Source: Ponticaulis sp. (lineage in GTDB: Bacteria > Pseudomonadota > Alphaproteobacteria > Caulobacterales > Hyphomonadaceae). Taken from it: a stretch of 38,202 bases of DNA. The DNA lies in the NCBI GenBank assembly GCA_002723155.1, contig PBNO01000004.1, positions 1 to 38,202 on the forward strand. The letters run 5' to 3'. The notes under the pieces were generated by a model. It was not told where the DNA came from and searched no databases. It saw only the letters and a list, made by a program, of their open reading frames with translations. Both the position numbers and the translations under genes were made by a program. Shown one piece after another: positions 25,104-33,950 of the stretch (position 1 is the stretch's first letter; each line of letters begins with the position of its first letter).

Positions 25104-25745
25104 ATGAGCAGCCTGTCCGCACAACAGAATGACATCTGGGCCCCAAAGCGCCGCCTGTCTCTGAAACAGGCGCGGTCTCGGTCTGATCTCGTTGGTCTGT
25201 TGCGTATGCTGTTTATCACGGGTGCCGCGCTGTCAGCGGGTGCACTTCTCGGCAGCTTTATTGTCAGCATCGTAAATGGTCACGGCCCGCGCGCCGATTA
25301 TACCGCGACACAGGTAGTTACCATGCTGAACCCGCGCTTTACGGGGCGTGACGCAAACGGTCAGCCTTATGTGATCACTGCTGATACGGCCCAGCGGAAC
25401 GGGGCAAATGCCTCTCTCATCGAGTTGCAGAACCCTGCGCTTGATGATGGCCTTAACGGTACGGTTCAGGCGCCGCGCGGCGTATTCGATCAGGACGCCC
25501 AGCATCTGGAACTCTTTGAAGATGTGGTTCTGATGGATGCGAGCGGGAATCGGTTTGTGACGACTCACGCGCGTATGTATGTTCAGGAAAACCGCGTTGT
25601 GGGTCTTGAGCCTCTCGAAGGCGAAGGCCCGTTCGGACGTTTGCGCGCAGACAGTTATGAGATTAATGACGGTGGTGACCGGGTGACATTCAGGGGGAAT
25701 GTCTGGACGGAAATTCAGCCAGCCAGTCGGGAGACAGGAGAGTAG
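25104..25745 (+). CDS. lptC: LPS export protein LptC
   Basis: LptC (213 residues) is the bitopic inner-membrane part of the Lpt bridge. A basic cytoplasmic N-terminus is followed by a membrane helix (about residues 33-57, MLFITGAALSAGALLGSFIVSIV) and a periplasmic beta-jellyroll with PRFTGRDANGQPYVITAD, the usual LptC signature, and DVVLMDASGN. It receives lipopolysaccharide from LptBFG and passes it to LptA. lptA follows 2 bp after its stop. Confidence 0.93.
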   Translation: MSSLSAQQNDIWAPKRRLSLKQARSRSDLVGLLRMLFITGAALSAGALLGSFIVSIVNGHGPRADYTATQVVTMLNPRFTGRDANGQPYVITADTAQRNGANASLIELQNPALDDGLNGTVQAPRGVFDQDAQHLELFEDVVLMDASGNRFVTTHARMYVQENRVVGLEPLEGEGPFGRLRADSYEINDGGDRVTFRGNVWTEIQPASRETGE

Positions 25746-25747
25746 GA

Positions 25748-26278
25748 ATGTTGAAGTCACTTGTTCTGGCCACGGGCCTGATGACGGCGCTGACGTTCAG
25801 CGCCTCTGCGCAACTCAGCGGCCAGCGTGGCCCGATCCAGATTGAAGCTGACCAGCTCGACTTCATCGATAGCGAAGCGCGCGCTGTTTACATCGGCAAT
25901 GTCGATGCGATCCAGGGTGATGCGCGTATCCGTGCCGAGCGCCTGACGATTTACTTCGAGCAACGCTCTGAAGATGGCAGCTCTGCTACCGCGCTTGGCG
26001 GCAATGTTGGCGACGTCCAGCGTCTCGTCGCTGAAGGTGAGGTTTACTATCTGACGCCTAGCGAACGCGCGCGTGGTGATCGCGGCGTCTACGACTATGA
26101 AGCCGATACGATTACACTGACAGGCAATGTCACAGTGACCCGCGGTGAAAACGTCATTGCCGGTGATCAGCTGGTTGTTGACCTTGCGAATGGTCGCTCG
26201 ACTGTTACCTCTGAAGGGCGCACGCAGGGTACGCGCGTTCGAACCGTTATTATTACGGACGCTTCTGAAGAGGAATAA
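25748..26278 (+). CDS. lptA: LPS transport periplasmic protein LptA
   Basis: LptA (176 residues) forms the periplasmic filament that carries lipopolysaccharide to the outer membrane. It has a signal peptide (LVLATGLMTALTFSASA), then the OstA-type repeats PIQIEADQLDFIDSEARAVY, GDARIRAERLTIYF and DTITLTGNVTVTRGENVIAG. The C-terminus is short and acidic. It is coupled to lptC and is followed by lptB after about 108 bp that contain a hairpin. Confidence 0.94.
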   Translation: MLKSLVLATGLMTALTFSASAQLSGQRGPIQIEADQLDFIDSEARAVYIGNVDAIQGDARIRAERLTIYFEQRSEDGSSATALGGNVGDVQRLVAEGEVYYLTPSERARGDRGVYDYEADTITLTGNVTVTRGENVIAGDQLVVDLANGRSTVTSEGRTQGTRVRTVIITDASEEE

Positions 26279-26292
26279 ACCTGATCGAAGCC

Positions 26293-26311
26293 GAAGTTTT
26301 TCGGAAACTTC
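26293..26311. repeat. Hairpin between lptA and lptB
   Basis: GAAGTTT (26293-26299) and AAACTTC (26305-26311) form a 7-bp stem with a TTCGG loop, about 15 bp after the lptA stop. There is no adjacent U tract; it may slow transcription or mark an mRNA processing site between lptA and lptB. Confidence 0.35.
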
Positions 26312-26386
26312 AACAGGCTTTTAATGATCGTATGCAAGTTTGGGGCCGCGGGCCTTACCTAAGCCGCGCGAAACGGGAGAAATTTT

Positions 26387-27121
26387 GTGAGCACTGACCA
26401 GTCAGGTCTCGTCGCTAAGAACCTAGCCAAGTCGTTCAAGAAACGACGGGTGGTTCACGACGTATCACTCTCTCTCAAACGCGGTGAAACGGTAGGTCTG
26501 CTCGGCCCAAACGGTGCAGGTAAAACGACCTGCTTCTATATGATGATGGGGCTTATCTCGGCCGATGAGGGGCATATTGAGATTGACGGTGAGGACGTAA
26601 CCTCCCTGCCAATGTATCAGCGTGCCCGTCTCGGGGTGGGGTATTTGCCACAGGAAACATCAATCTTCCGCGGTATGACCGTAGAAGAAAACGTGATGAG
26701 CGTTGTTGAGCTGATCGAGAAAGACAAGAAAGCGCGGAAACAGGCGGTTGAAGGTCTTCTGGAAGAGCTGAACATCACTCATATCAGATCGCAGTCAGCT
26801 ATGTCTCTGTCAGGTGGTGAACGCCGCCGGGTAGAGATTGCGCGCGCGCTTGCATCAAGGCCGAGTTTCATGTTGTTGGACGAACCGTTCACCGGGATCG
26901 ACCCATTGGCCATATCGGATATTTCCGATCTGGTGCGCTATCTTAAAGAGCGCGGCATCGGCGTATTGATTACAGATCACCAGGTCCGTGAGACCTTGCA
27001 GATCGTAGACCGCGCCTCCATCATCTATGATGGCCGAGTTCTTTTCGAAGGCACACCTGAAGATATCCTCAAAAACGAGGAAGTGCGCCGGGTCTATCTG
27101 GGTGAAAGGTTCGCGGCCTAG
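26387..27121 (+). CDS. lptB: LPS export ABC transporter ATP-binding protein LptB
   Basis: LptB (244 residues) is the ATPase that powers lipopolysaccharide extraction with LptF and LptG. Walker A is GPNGAGKTT (residues 40-48), the Q-loop lies in YLPQETSIFRG, the signature is SLSGGERRR, Walker B is FMLLDEPF, and the H-loop is ITDHQVRE. It starts with GTG at 26387, preceded by GGGAGAAA. rpoN follows directly, with its ribosome-binding GGAGG overlapping the lptB stop. Confidence 0.97.
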   Translation: MSTDQSGLVAKNLAKSFKKRRVVHDVSLSLKRGETVGLLGPNGAGKTTCFYMMMGLISADEGHIEIDGEDVTSLPMYQRARLGVGYLPQETSIFRGMTVEENVMSVVELIEKDKKARKQAVEGLLEELNITHIRSQSAMSLSGGERRRVEIARALASRPSFMLLDEPFTGIDPLAISDISDLVRYLKERGIGVLITDHQVRETLQIVDRASIIYDGRVLFEGTPEDILKNEEVRRVYLGERFAA

Positions 27122-27131
27122 GAGGCACGCG

Positions 27132-28646
27132 GTGGCGTTTTCACAGCGGATAGAAATACGACAGGGCCAGTCCCTGGTCATGACCCCCCAACTGCAGCAG
27201 GCTATCAAGCTGTTGCAGCTATCCAATATTGAACTCGCTGAATATGTTGATCAGGAGCTGGAAAAGAACCCGCTCCTCCAGCGTGATGATTCCGAATACA
27301 GCAATGACGACTCGTCATCAGAAACGGCTGATGACTACGGCTCGTCTGTAGAAAACTCTCAACTCGCTGATGCGCAGGACAATCTCGACGCGCCGCGCGA
27401 GGATGCTTATGAAGCCGATAGCCCGTCTGAGAATGCCGTAGAAGCGCACGGTTCTGCGAGCGCAGGATCTGGCGCCGGTAGCACGCAGTCTGGTTCTGGC
27501 GGTGGCGGCGGCGAAGACTTTGACTTTGAGTCGGTTCTTTCATCGGAAAAGACCCTGCGTGAGCACCTGAAAGACCAGCTGGCTATGTCCGGCCTTGATG
27601 AGGTCGATCAGCTTATTGCATCCCAGCTCATCGAAGAGACAGACGATGGCGGCTATATGCGCGGGGATATCGAGCAGACCGCCCAGACGCTGGGCGTTGA
27701 GCAAGAACGCGTGCTGCGCATTCTGGATGTGTGTCAGGGGTTTGAGCCAACCGGCGTTATGGCGCGGTCTCTGGAAGAATGTCTGGCGCTTCAGCTGAAA
27801 GAGCAAAACCGGTTCGACCCGGCTATGGAAGCGCTGCTGAACAATCTGGCCCTCGTGGCCAAGCATGATCTGTCAGGTCTTGCGCAGATTTGCGGTGTCG
27901 ACCGCGCCGACGTGCTGGACATGATCGCTGAGATCAAGGCGCTTACGCCGCGTCCGGGGGCTTCGTTTGCAGGTGATGCGGCTCAGGCCGTCCAGCCGGA
28001 CGTATTTGTTCGCGAGCTTCCATATGGCGCGTTCGGCGTCGAGCTGAACTCCGATACGCTTCCGCGCGTGCTCATGGACCGTACGTACTACGCTGAAGTC
28101 TCTCAAATGCCGATGCGCGACAAAGATAAGGAATTTATCGAAGATTGCGCCGCGAATGCGAACTGGTTGATCAAAAGCCTTGATCAGCGTGCGCGTACGA
28201 TTTTGAAGGTCGCTCAGGAAGTGGTGCGCCAGCAGGATGCGTTTTTCGTGCACGGCGTTGCGCATCTGCGCCCGCTTAATCTGAAGCAGGTGGCCGATGT
28301 GATTGGCATGCACGAATCTACCGTTTCGCGGGTCACATCGAACAAATATCTCGCGAGCCCGCGCGGCCTCTTCGAACTGAAATACTTCTTCTCCGCAGCT
28401 ATTCCATCGACAGGTGAGGGTGAGGCACACTCCGCTGAGGCAGTCCGTCACCGGATCAAAACGCTCATTGATGGTGAGACGCTGGCAACGGTTCTGTCTG
28501 ATGATCAGCTGGTTGAGGAGTTACGCGGCTTCGGGATCGAAATTGCGCGGCGTACGGTCGCAAAGTATCGCGAATCTTTACGTATTCCTTCGTCCGTCCA
28601 GCGTCGCCGGGCACTGCGTCAGTCAGCCTTAATTCTTGAAAAATAG
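27132..28646 (+). CDS. rpoN: RNA polymerase sigma-54 factor
   Basis: RpoN (504 residues) directs RNA polymerase to -24/-12 promoters that need AAA+ activators. I chose the GTG at 27132: GGAGG (27121-27125) sits 6 nt upstream and the protein then begins AFSQRIEIRQGQSLVMTPQLQQAIKLL, the conserved region I. Region II is a long acidic, Ser/Gly-rich linker (about residues 55-140) containing SGSGGGGGEDF. Region III has the core-binding part, the HTH (VADVIGMHESTVSRVTSNK) and the RpoN box RRTVAKYRESL. It sits between lptB and hpf in the standard order. Confidence 0.97.
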   Translation: MAFSQRIEIRQGQSLVMTPQLQQAIKLLQLSNIELAEYVDQELEKNPLLQRDDSEYSNDDSSSETADDYGSSVENSQLADAQDNLDAPREDAYEADSPSENAVEAHGSASAGSGAGSTQSGSGGGGGEDFDFESVLSSEKTLREHLKDQLAMSGLDEVDQLIASQLIEETDDGGYMRGDIEQTAQTLGVEQERVLRILDVCQGFEPTGVMARSLEECLALQLKEQNRFDPAMEALLNNLALVAKHDLSGLAQICGVDRADVLDMIAEIKALTPRPGASFAGDAAQAVQPDVFVRELPYGAFGVELNSDTLPRVLMDRTYYAEVSQMPMRDKDKEFIEDCAANANWLIKSLDQRARTILKVAQEVVRQQDAFFVHGVAHLRPLNLKQVADVIGMHESTVSRVTSNKYLASPRGLFELKYFFSAAIPSTGEGEAHSAEAVRHRIKTLIDGETLATVLSDDQLVEELRGFGIEIARRTVAKYRESLRIPSSVQRRRALRQSALILEK

Positions 28647-28901
28647 ATAGTTTCCTACTGCTATCCGGACGATATCGCGTGAGAAATTGCGCGAATAAGT
28701 TTGGTTGCCTGTTAACATGTTTTCATGACAATCTTCTCTTACATGTCTGGCGGACTAGGCCGTCGACATTACGTAAGTAGAAGCAGGAGATTTCTCTGAC
28801 GGCAGGTTTTCAGGACATTCGTATTTGCCCTCATTCTTGCCACAAGACCGTCGAATGCTGCAGACTTAGGTGTAGGGGCAGATAAATAAAGAGGACCCAT
28901 C
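28647..28901 (+). other. Non-coding interval before hpf
   Basis: This 255-bp gap between rpoN and hpf has no open frame I can support. It holds a good ribosome site for hpf (AAGAGGA) near its end and A/T-rich stretches that could carry promoter boxes. I found no clear -24/-12 (GG...GC) sigma-54 promoter on the plus strand and no strong terminator after rpoN. Confidence 0.5.
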
Positions 28902-29486
28902 ATGCAAATTCAGATTGCTGGACGGAACATCGATCTTGGCGAAGCTCTCAAAAACCGCATCGAAAGCGGGCTTGAGGACGCAGTAACTAAGTATTTTGAT
29001 CGAGCGACGGAAGGTAATGTGAGTATGGCCAAGGATGGCCATCTGTATGAGGCCGAATGTCAGGTCGCGCTCCCCTCAGGGATATCTCTACAATCAAGCG
29101 CAGAAGCTGATGATCCGTATGCCGCGTTCGAGCTGGCTCTGGACAAGCTGGAGAAGCGTGTACGTCGCTATAAGCGTCGCCTACGTGACCATCACCGCCC
29201 GGACAGCAACCTTCTTCCCGCGGAAATGGTCGCTTACTCCGTTCTCTCAACTGCAGATGAGGACGAATCAGAGGTTGATTCAGGCGACGTAGATACTGTA
29301 GACGCTCCGGCGGTGATCGCTGAGCAGCAGACCAACATCAAGACAATGACCGCTTCTATGGCAGTCATGCAGCTGGAGCTGACAGAAGTTCCGGCATTGA
29401 TGTTCCGTAACGCTGTACATGGCGGCCTTAACATGGTTTACCGCCGCAATGACGGCAATATCGGCTGGGTCGATCCGGGAAAATAG
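28902..29486 (+). CDS. hpf: Long-form ribosome hibernation promoting factor
   Basis: A 194-residue long HPF, which binds the 30S decoding centre and dimerises ribosomes into inactive 100S particles. The N-terminal domain begins MQIQIAGRNIDLGEALK and has the strand-helix-strand-helix pattern ending in basic RVRRYKRRLRDH. An acidic linker (about 125-140) leads to the short C-terminal dimerisation domain with PALMFRNA and GLNMVYRRNDGNIGWVD. The start is ATG with AAGAGGA upstream. A 255-bp non-coding stretch precedes it, so it probably has its own promoter separate from rpoN. Confidence 0.94.
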   Translation: MQIQIAGRNIDLGEALKNRIESGLEDAVTKYFDRATEGNVSMAKDGHLYEAECQVALPSGISLQSSAEADDPYAAFELALDKLEKRVRRYKRRLRDHHRPDSNLLPAEMVAYSVLSTADEDESEVDSGDVDTVDAPAVIAEQQTNIKTMTASMAVMQLELTEVPALMFRNAVHGGLNMVYRRNDGNIGWVDPGK

Positions 29487-29524
29487 TCCAGATAGCGCCC
29501 TAGGCGGCCGAGACTGAGGTATAA

Positions 29525-29995
29525 ATGACAAGAGATCTTTCAGATCTTCTATCGGGTGGACCTGTTTTGCCCGCCTTGAATTGCTCAAGCGCGAAACAGG
29601 TCTTCTCACGACTGTCTAATGCTATGGCTGAGAAGACAGGCGTATCCGAGCGCGATATCCAGAGTGCGATTCTCGAGCGTGAGAAGCTTGGTTCAACCGC
29701 TGTGGGTCATGGCGTTGTGCTGCCTCATGCACGCCTTCCTGGTATTGTCAGCCCGATTGGCGGATTTGCCCGTCTCATCTCGCCAGTAGATTTCGACGCA
29801 GTGGACGAGCAACCTTGCGATCTCGTTTTCATGCTTCTGGCATCAGATGGCGATGGCGCGGACCATTTGCGTGCGCTTGCCAAAGTGGCACGTGTGATGC
29901 GTCAGTCCAGCATCCGCAACCAGCTGCGTGAAGCTACGACCGAGCAGGACATCCGCGATATCTTCGGGGCATCCGTCACCAGCTCTGCCGCCTGA
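29525..29995 (+). CDS. ptsN: PTS IIA-like nitrogen regulatory protein PtsN
   Basis: EIIA-Ntr (156 residues), the terminal phospho-acceptor of the regulatory nitrogen PTS. The phosphorylated histidine is His68 in GVVLPHARLPGI, within the expected fold (AILEREKLGSTAVGHG before, CDLVFMLLASDG and HLRALAKVARVM after). It regulates other proteins according to its phosphorylation state. The rpoN-hpf-ptsN order is widely conserved. It begins 38 bp after hpf. Confidence 0.95.
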   Translation: MTRDLSDLLSGGPVLPALNCSSAKQVFSRLSNAMAEKTGVSERDIQSAILEREKLGSTAVGHGVVLPHARLPGIVSPIGGFARLISPVDFDAVDEQPCDLVFMLLASDGDGADHLRALAKVARVMRQSSIRNQLREATTEQDIRDIFGASVTSSAA

Positions 29996-30122
29996 TTTCA
30001 AACAAGTCTTCGTTCTGCCCCTAATGGCAGGTTAACGATATCGGCAAAACCTGAGTGTCTGATAAGGACGCTTCTTAAAATCTTTGTGATTGAATTTAAG
30101 GGATTAATCTCTTGAGTTCTTC

Positions 30123-33100
30123 ATGCCTGACCTGCTGACTTTTTCAGATCGTATCTATGTGGACCCGGTAATGCTGGGGATTTTCCTCATGGGCCTCGCG
30201 ATCGTCACCGTTATGGTGATGACGTTCAGACACAATCTGCGACAGGCGGGGAACGGAATTGGCGATTTTCCAGCTATTCTGACGATCCTGCTTGGACAGG
30301 TGATCTTCAGCCATACTCTGCTGTTCACGCTGGCGCTGTATCCGCACGAGCAGATTCGTCTCTCCGAAATTGAAATCGCGGTTCTAATGTTGGGATCCAT
30401 CTGTGCCGCAGCTGTAAGCGTGTGGCTTGCGGGTGGACGTTCAGCTCAGCGTCTGAAGCCTTATACCGGATACTGCACAGCTTCGATGGTGATCGCTCTG
30501 GCGGTCGTTTCACCGATACTGGCACATCCTGAACTCCCGGCCTCCGTAGACTGGATCACGATCTGCGTGTCTGTTCTCGCAGTTGTCGGAATTAATGGCA
30601 CCTTGCACCGGACGTTACTGTCCGGAGAGAATAAAGCCCTCGCGCTGTTTAGCCTTGGCGTTATGACGGCATCAGTTGTGACTGCACAGTATGTCATCGC
30701 CCAGAGCCTTCATTTTGAGGCGTCAGAGCTGTCGCGTCTGAACCATGATGGCAAGAACGCTTTCTGGCTGGAGGTTTTCCTGCTCATTATCGGCGTGCTC
30801 GGCATTGGCCTTAGCGCGGTGATGGGTAACAACCCGCGTCAGCACTGGCGACGCTTCGCGGTGACGGCGGTTCTGGTCTCCATGACGTCTATCGCGGTGT
30901 TCACGGCGAACGAGATGTCTTTGCGCTACTCAAATACGCATTTCGAGCTGGCGCGCCTTGTTGAATCGCTGAACGGCAACCGGTCTGCGCTTTACGTGAA
31001 ATATCTTCAGTATGAAGAACGCGAAGACGGCACGATGCGTCAGTCCGTTCCTTCTGATGTCTTCCGCAACCTTGAAACCTATTACGAAGCGGCCGGCCGC
31101 ATCGACCGGCTGATGGGTAGCAGCAATGTCCAGGATGGTATTGAAACCTTCTACCGCGAAGACATTCACCATGACGGTCATGATCATGATGCCGTAACTC
31201 TGGCCGATGAGATCGATCGTTTCTATCAGTTCATGAAGTCGGAATTCGGCCTTCAGGTGTCTCCGGTCGAGATCAGTGATGTCGATCAGATCATGTTCGA
31301 GCGCCGCCTGAACGAATTTTCCAATCTGATCATTGCGACAGCGCGAGGCGCCTCTGAATCTCAGGAGCTGATCCGCGACATGGCGCTGCTCGGCGGGTTT
31401 TTCCTCGTCCTGTTTCTTGCGCTGGGCGTATTCCTTCCTGCGCACCGCTCCACCATTCAGGCCCTTGATGCGTTGGAGGCCGAGAAGGCGCGTATCTATA
31501 AGCTCGCGCTGTGTGCTGAACATACCACGAAGGGCATCGTGCTGACTAATGGCCGCGGCCAGATTACCTGGTGTAATGACGCGTTCTGCGACATGACCGG
31601 TTATCGCTTCAGCGAACTTGAGGGCTATACGCTGCTTCAGAAAACCCGCAATCCGGATGCGGATCAGCGCGTAATCAGCAAGGCGTTCATCTCGCTGCGA
31701 AATGCGGAACCGACCGATATTGAGGTCCTGGCACTGCGCAAAGATGGTTCTGACTTCTGGATGAGCGGATCGATTACGCCGGTTGTCGAAAACGGGCGCC
31801 TCAGCAAAGTCGTCCATGTCCTGAATGATGTGACGGAAGAGCGTGAAATGCGCGACCGCCTCGCAACAGCTCAGGCCGAAGCAGAGCGTCTGGCGCTGGT
31901 TGTGCGTCACGCGTCTGACGGCATCGCGCTTCTAGACGCCAATATGGAACTCGACTGGATGAACCCATCTCTTGAGAAGATGACAGGTTACACCTTCGAA
32001 GAAATTCAGGAAAGCTCGCTGCACGAGCTGCTGCGCGGAATCGAAACCAATGCGGAAGACGTGGCGGACATGCTCTCTACCGTACGCCTGCGTGAACCAT
32101 TCTCTGGAGAGTTTCTGGCTTATCGCAAGGATGGCTCGGCGTATTGGATCGAGGCTATTCTGTCTCCGTTCTTCGACGAAGGCGGCGTGTTTACCGGGTA
32201 TATCGTGGTTCACCGCGACATTTCCGAACGTAAAACGCTTGAGCTCGCTCTGATTTCCAACCGCGACGAGCTTGCCGCGCGCGTTGAGGAGCGTACGCAG
32301 ACGATTATGAACCAGTCTCTGGAGCTTGAAAAAGCCCTCGCATCGGAGCGCGAGCTTAACCGGATGCAGACTGAATTTGTGTCTATGGCCAGCCATGAGT
32401 TCCGCACACCGCTGACTATTATTGACGGTATCGCGCGTCGTCTCGATAAACGCGCGGATAAATTTACGCCAGATGATGTGCGCGAAAAAGCTCAGACACT
32501 GCGCGCGACTGTGAAGCGTATGACAATGCTTGTTGAGCGTACGCTGGACGCGTCGCGTCTCTCGTCGGGTCGTATCAAACTGACGCCAGAGACCTTCAAG
32601 CTTCGCGATCTGGTCAATGAAGTGTGTGTCCGTCAGCGCGAAGTCGCGTCAGCTCACACGATTGATGTGGATGTGAACGATTATCCGGAAGAACTCTTCG
32701 GCGATGCACGCCTGATGGATAACGTTTTCACCAATGTGATTTCAAATGCCGTGAAATACTCCGGCGAGAACAAGCATGTCAGTGTCCTTGGCACGACTGA
32801 AGGCCATTACGCCGTTCTCAAGGTTCGCGATTCCGGCATTGGCATTCCGAAAGAAGAATTGCCGAAGATTTTCCAGCGCTTTTTCCGCGCCAGCACATCA
32901 ACCGGTATTCCGGGCACAGGCATTGGCCTGAACCTCGTGAAAAGCCTCGTTGATATGCATCACGGTAAGGTGGAGCTGGATAGCGTAGAGGGTGAGTGGA
33001 CTGAATTTACGATCCGGCTACCGCTGCAGTCACCGCTGGAGACAGGGGTGATGATGTCGGAGTTGGATGAAGAAGACGGGGAGCTCGGGGGAGCAGTTGT

Positions 33101-33128
33101 TCAAGCTGCGACGGGCACCGGGGGATAA
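30123..33128 (+). CDS. Membrane PAS-PAS sensor histidine kinase
   Basis: A 1001-residue sensor kinase. The N-terminal part has about seven hydrophobic segments (roughly residues 13-270). A soluble, probably periplasmic sensor (about 275-415) carries a histidine-rich run HHDGHDHD at 349-356, and another membrane helix lies near 417-437. Two PAS domains follow (about 460-575, TGYRFSELEGYTL; and 588-705, TGYTFEEIQESSL). The kinase core has HisKA MASHEFRTPLTII with phospho-acceptor His758, N box NVFTNVISNAVKY (about 866), G1 DSGIGIP (about 902) and G2 GTGIGLNLV (about 931). All catalytic boxes look intact. The ATG at 30123 has no strong ribosome site. It heads a three-gene unit with a pseudo-kinase (3-bp gap) and a response regulator, so signal output is probably local. 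Confidence 0.9.
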   Translation: MPDLLTFSDRIYVDPVMLGIFLMGLAIVTVMVMTFRHNLRQAGNGIGDFPAILTILLGQVIFSHTLLFTLALYPHEQIRLSEIEIAVLMLGSICAAAVSVWLAGGRSAQRLKPYTGYCTASMVIALAVVSPILAHPELPASVDWITICVSVLAVVGINGTLHRTLLSGENKALALFSLGVMTASVVTAQYVIAQSLHFEASELSRLNHDGKNAFWLEVFLLIIGVLGIGLSAVMGNNPRQHWRRFAVTAVLVSMTSIAVFTANEMSLRYSNTHFELARLVESLNGNRSALYVKYLQYEEREDGTMRQSVPSDVFRNLETYYEAAGRIDRLMGSSNVQDGIETFYREDIHHDGHDHDAVTLADEIDRFYQFMKSEFGLQVSPVEISDVDQIMFERRLNEFSNLIIATARGASESQELIRDMALLGGFFLVLFLALGVFLPAHRSTIQALDALEAEKARIYKLALCAEHTTKGIVLTNGRGQITWCNDAFCDMTGYRFSELEGYTLLQKTRNPDADQRVISKAFISLRNAEPTDIEVLALRKDGSDFWMSGSITPVVENGRLSKVVHVLNDVTEEREMRDRLATAQAEAERLALVVRHASDGIALLDANMELDWMNPSLEKMTGYTFEEIQESSLHELLRGIETNAEDVADMLSTVRLREPFSGEFLAYRKDGSAYWIEAILSPFFDEGGVFTGYIVVHRDISERKTLELALISNRDELAARVEERTQTIMNQSLELEKALASERELNRMQTEFVSMASHEFRTPLTIIDGIARRLDKRADKFTPDDVREKAQTLRATVKRMTMLVERTLDASRLSSGRIKLTPETFKLRDLVNEVCVRQREVASAHTIDVDVNDYPEELFGDARLMDNVFTNVISNAVKYSGENKHVSVLGTTEGHYAVLKVRDSGIGIPKEELPKIFQRFFRASTSTGIPGTGIGLNLVKSLVDMHHGKVELDSVEGEWTEFTIRLPLQSPLETGVMMSELDEEDGELGGAVVQAATGTGG

Positions 33129-33131
33129 ATT

Positions 33132-33950
33132 ATGCAGAATTTCAAACACGATACTGGATCGCCAAAAATGTCGGACATAGCCAGTCAGGAGTTGCAGGAG
33201 CTGAGAGAAAGACTCTCGGAACTCACGCGCCATTCCCTGCGCACGCCGCTGACCGTAATTGACGGCAATGCACGCCGTCTGGAGCGCTTTGCTGGGCAGG
33301 TGTCAGCCGAAGAGGTCAAGGCGAGAACCGAAATTATCCGGGCGACTGTCGACAAAATGGTTGAACTGGTGGAGCACTCCATCGAGCTCACGCAAATGGC
33401 TGCCTGCATCAAGCCGGACCCGGTGATGAATGTCATGCTCCACGAACTCGTGGAGGGCATTACGCGGGAGCATCAGGCTGTACGCCCTGACGTCAATCTG
33501 GTTGCCTGGCTTACAGAATGCCCTGATCTGGTCGTTGGTGATCGCAGGCTCGTTGAATTGATCCTCGACAAGCTTCTCACCATTGGCGGTGATCTCATCA
33601 CCAATCGCGGCCGACTGGATCTGGTTATGTGGTCGGAAGGCCGCTGGGCCAATATCACTCTGAAAGCTATCTTTGAGGCGCGTTCGCTCGTCGATGTTCG
33701 CGACCTTTCAGAGAAACTGGAAGCAGACCGCAATCAGGCCACGACCGTGCTGCCTGACGGCGTGAACCTGAAGCTCATCCGTCTGCTCGTAGAGCAGCAT
33801 GAAGGTGAGCTCGACATAGAAGATTGCGAAGACCGTATCGAGTTCGAGATACGGCTTCCGATTACAGGGCATGACGAGGAGTGCGAGAAACCACTGCTCT
33901 ACATGCCGAAAGACAACTCAGACTCTCAGAAAGAAGGAACTGTGAAATGA
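33132..33950 (+). CDS. Small cytoplasmic pseudo-histidine kinase
   Basis: A 272-residue protein with no membrane segment. The first half is a HisKA dimerisation domain with RHSLRTPLTVIDGNARRLE, where His34 is kept but the usual following Glu is Ser. The second half aligns with a HATPase domain but the N box has no Asn (ELILDKLLTIGGDL), no DxGxG G1 box is present, and the G2 Gly-rich loop is reduced to LPDGVNLKLIRLL, so ATP binding is unlikely. It resembles the core of the kinase just upstream (TPLTIIDGIARRLDK there), which points to tandem duplication and decay. It could be a phosphotransfer or scaffold protein, as ChpT-like proteins are. ATG 33132 is preceded by GGGGG. Its stop overlaps the next gene's ATG. 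Confidence 0.8.
   Translation: MQNFKHDTGSPKMSDIASQELQELRERLSELTRHSLRTPLTVIDGNARRLERFAGQVSAEEVKARTEIIRATVDKMVELVEHSIELTQMAACIKPDPVMNVMLHELVEGITREHQAVRPDVNLVAWLTECPDLVVGDRRLVELILDKLLTIGGDLITNRGRLDLVMWSEGRWANITLKAIFEARSLVDVRDLSEKLEADRNQATTVLPDGVNLKLIRLLVEQHEGELDIEDCEDRIEFEIRLPITGHDEECEKPLLYMPKDNSDSQKEGTVK

Noticed and set aside
28647-28901. Sigma-54 promoter or FNR box before hpf
   Set aside because: No GG-N10-GC arrangement with a good consensus and no TTGAT-N4-ATCAA on the plus strand.
30930-31910. A 326-residue minus-strand open frame
   Set aside because: It is antisense to the sensor and first PAS part of the large kinase, with no domain pattern of its own.
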